From the NCBI RefSeq assembly GCF_013409345.1, contig NZ_JACCBB010000001.1, positions 682,001-746,000 on the forward strand: a stretch of 64,000 bases of DNA, read 5' to 3'. Shown piece after piece: positions 62,922 through 64,000 of the stretch. Source of the stretch: Kineococcus aurantiacus (GTDB taxonomy: Bacteria; Actinomycetota; Actinomycetes; Actinomycetales; Kineococcaceae). The notes under the pieces were generated by a model. The model saw only the letters and a program-made list of their open reading frames with translations. It did no database searches and was not told where the DNA came from. The position numbers and the translations under genes are program-made. Each line of letters begins with the position of its first letter. Within the stretch, counting starts at the first letter, position 1.

Positions 62922-62932
62922 ACGTGGCCCGC

Positions 62933-64000
62933 ATGGCAGTCTCCACCGAGCAGATGACGCCGACCGGCGACCACTTGTCGCAGATCGGCGCCCTCATCCG
63001 CGACGCCCGCAAGCACCGCGGCCTCACCCAGGTCCAGCTCGCGGAGCGGCTGGGCACGTCCCAGAGCGCAGTGCACCGCATGGAGCAGGGGCAGCAGAAC
63101 GTGTCGATCGACATGCTGCAGCGCGTCGGGCACGCCCTGCAGGACGACATCGTCTCCATCGGCCGCCCCGGCCCGACCCACCTGCGCGTGCACGGCGGCG
63201 TCAAGCTGTCCGGCAGCATCGCGGTCAAGTCCAGCAAGAACGCCGGCGTGGCCCTGCTGTGCGCCGCGCTGCTGAACAAGGGCCGCACGACGCTGCGGGG
63301 CGTGGCCCGCATCCTCGAGATCCACCGCATCCTCGACGTCCTGGGCAGCATCGGCGTGCAGTACGAGTGGATCAACGAGGCCGACCTCGTCCTCGACGTG
63401 CCGAACGACCTCGACCTGGACGCGATGGACGGCGAGACCGCCCGCCGCACGCGCTCGATCATCATGATGCTGGGCCCGCTGCTGCACCGGTACGAGGAGT
63501 TCGCCCTCCCCTACGCCGGCGGCTGCGACCTCGGCACCCGCACCGTGGAACCGCACATGGTCGCCCTGCGCCCCTTCGGGCTGCAGGTCACCGCGACCAC
63601 GGGCTTCTACCACGCGAGCGTGGACCGCTCGGTGAGCCCGCAGCGCCCGATCGTGCTGACCGAGCGCGGGGACACCGTCACCGAGAACGCCCTCATGGCC
63701 GCGGCCCGCATGGACGGCGTCACGACGATCCGCAACGCCAGCCCCAACTACATGGTCCAGGACCTGTGCTTCTTCCTGGAGCTGCTCGGGGTCCGCATCG
63801 AGGGCATCGGCACGACGACCCTGGTGGTGCACGGCGTCCCGGACATCTCCGTCGACGTCGACTACGCCCCCTCGGAGGACCCGGTCGAGGCCATGAGCCT
63901 GCTGACCGCGGCGATCATCACCCACTCCGAGCTCACCGTGACGCGCGCCCCGATCGAGTTCCTCGAGATCGAGCTGGCGATCCTGGAGGAGATGGGCCTG
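62933..64000 (+). CDS. XRE-type HTH domain fused to MurA-like enolpyruvyl transferase, cut by window end
   Basis: The open frame runs from ATG 62933 through the last base (356 codons). Residues about 15-72 form an XRE helix-turn-helix (IGALIRDARKHRGLTQ, LAERLGTSQSAVHRMEQG). From about residue 83 the protein follows UDP-GlcNAc 1-carboxyvinyltransferase. It keeps KNA (Lys102, Asn103, like Lys22-Asn23 of E. coli MurA) and YAGGCDLGTR with Cys198 at the place of catalytic Cys115. VLTERGDTVTENALMAAA and EFLEIELAILEEMG follow. Similar fusions occur in other actinobacteria and are unstudied to my knowledge. It may be a regulator, an enzyme or both. Confidence 0.9.
   Translation, partial: MAVSTEQMTPTGDHLSQIGALIRDARKHRGLTQVQLAERLGTSQSAVHRMEQGQQNVSIDMLQRVGHALQDDIVSIGRPGPTHLRVHGGVKLSGSIAVKSSKNAGVALLCAALLNKGRTTLRGVARILEIHRILDVLGSIGVQYEWINEADLVLDVPNDLDLDAMDGETARRTRSIIMMLGPLLHRYEEFALPYAGGCDLGTRTVEPHMVALRPFGLQVTATTGFYHASVDRSVSPQRPIVLTERGDTVTENALMAAARMDGVTTIRNASPNYMVQDLCFFLELLGVRIEGIGTTTLVVHGVPDISVDVDYAPSEDPVEAMSLLTAAIITHSELTVTRAPIEFLEIELAILEEMGL

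Overview
The window is high-GC chromosomal DNA from an actinobacterium. The gene order lpd, sucB, TIGR01777 epimerase, lipB, lipA, DUF4191, RDD protein, glnA, glnE, glnA2, panB follows the backbone known from Mycobacterium and relatives. The later run mutM, rnc, DUF177, SepIVA-like, coaD, rsmD, recG, thiL, DUF3515, ddl is also an actinobacterial arrangement. Three F420-type flavin oxidoreductases (including an F420-dependent glucose-6-phosphate dehydrogenase), a polyphosphate glucokinase and a GlnR box in front of glnA fit the same group. My guess is a Kineosporiaceae-like genus such as Kineococcus, but this is inference. No tRNA, rRNA, CRISPR, insertion sequence or phage gene was seen, and no gene-free stretch exceeds 300 bases.

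Layout. 1-3454: 2-oxoacid dehydrogenase E3 and E2 genes, then a TIGR01777 epimerase. 3476-13818: a membrane serine/threonine kinase-like protein, an FAD oxidoreductase with a peptidase E-like protein, lipB and lipA (octanoyl transfer and sulfur insertion, making the lipoyl groups the E2 needs), a glycosyltransferase, an LLM oxidoreductase and a beta-lactamase-fold hydrolase. 13885-24085: nitrogen assimilation, with GlnR box-glnA on one strand and glnA2-glnE on the other, separated by a zinc-ribbon membrane protein, an SDR/acetamidase pair and fgd. 24232-31648: nadE-panB, a ROK regulator divergent from a GH13 alpha-glucosidase with a clear operator between them, a Cds1-like PLP enzyme and an alpha/beta hydrolase.

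31664-44461 is the most striking region: thirteen genes on the minus strand forming a Ter (tellurite/stress) supercluster. From its 5' end it encodes TelA, three tandem paralogues of a membrane protein family (the third broken by a frameshift), an AIM24 protein, TerD, a TerC/DUF475 membrane protein, a TerA-like protein, a second TerD, and a biosynthetic block (HpcH/HpaI-type lyase, PRTase-TRSP, StiP/PELOTA protein, HAD phosphatase). Many neighbours overlap by 4 nt, implying translational coupling. The biosynthetic block is thought to make an unknown nucleoside-like metabolite; no ATP-grasp partner is present here.

44700-64000: methionine aminopeptidase, PspC, polyphosphate glucokinase, an LLM oxidoreductase, a PHP phosphoesterase, then a DNA repair/translation/cell-envelope housekeeping block, a recG-coupled ABC transporter, rpmB, thiL, ddl, a trans-sulfuration-type PLP enzyme and, cut by the window end, an XRE-HTH domain fused to a MurA-like enolpyruvyl transferase whose promoter carries an 18-bp palindrome.

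A recurrent signal runs through the window: a TAnnnT-type -10 hexamer lies 6-8 nt (most often exactly 6) before the start codon of at least fifteen transcription-unit leading genes, with no Shine-Dalgarno sequence. This is the expected picture for leaderless transcripts. Downstream genes in operons instead carry GGAGG-like sites or overlap the previous stop codon.
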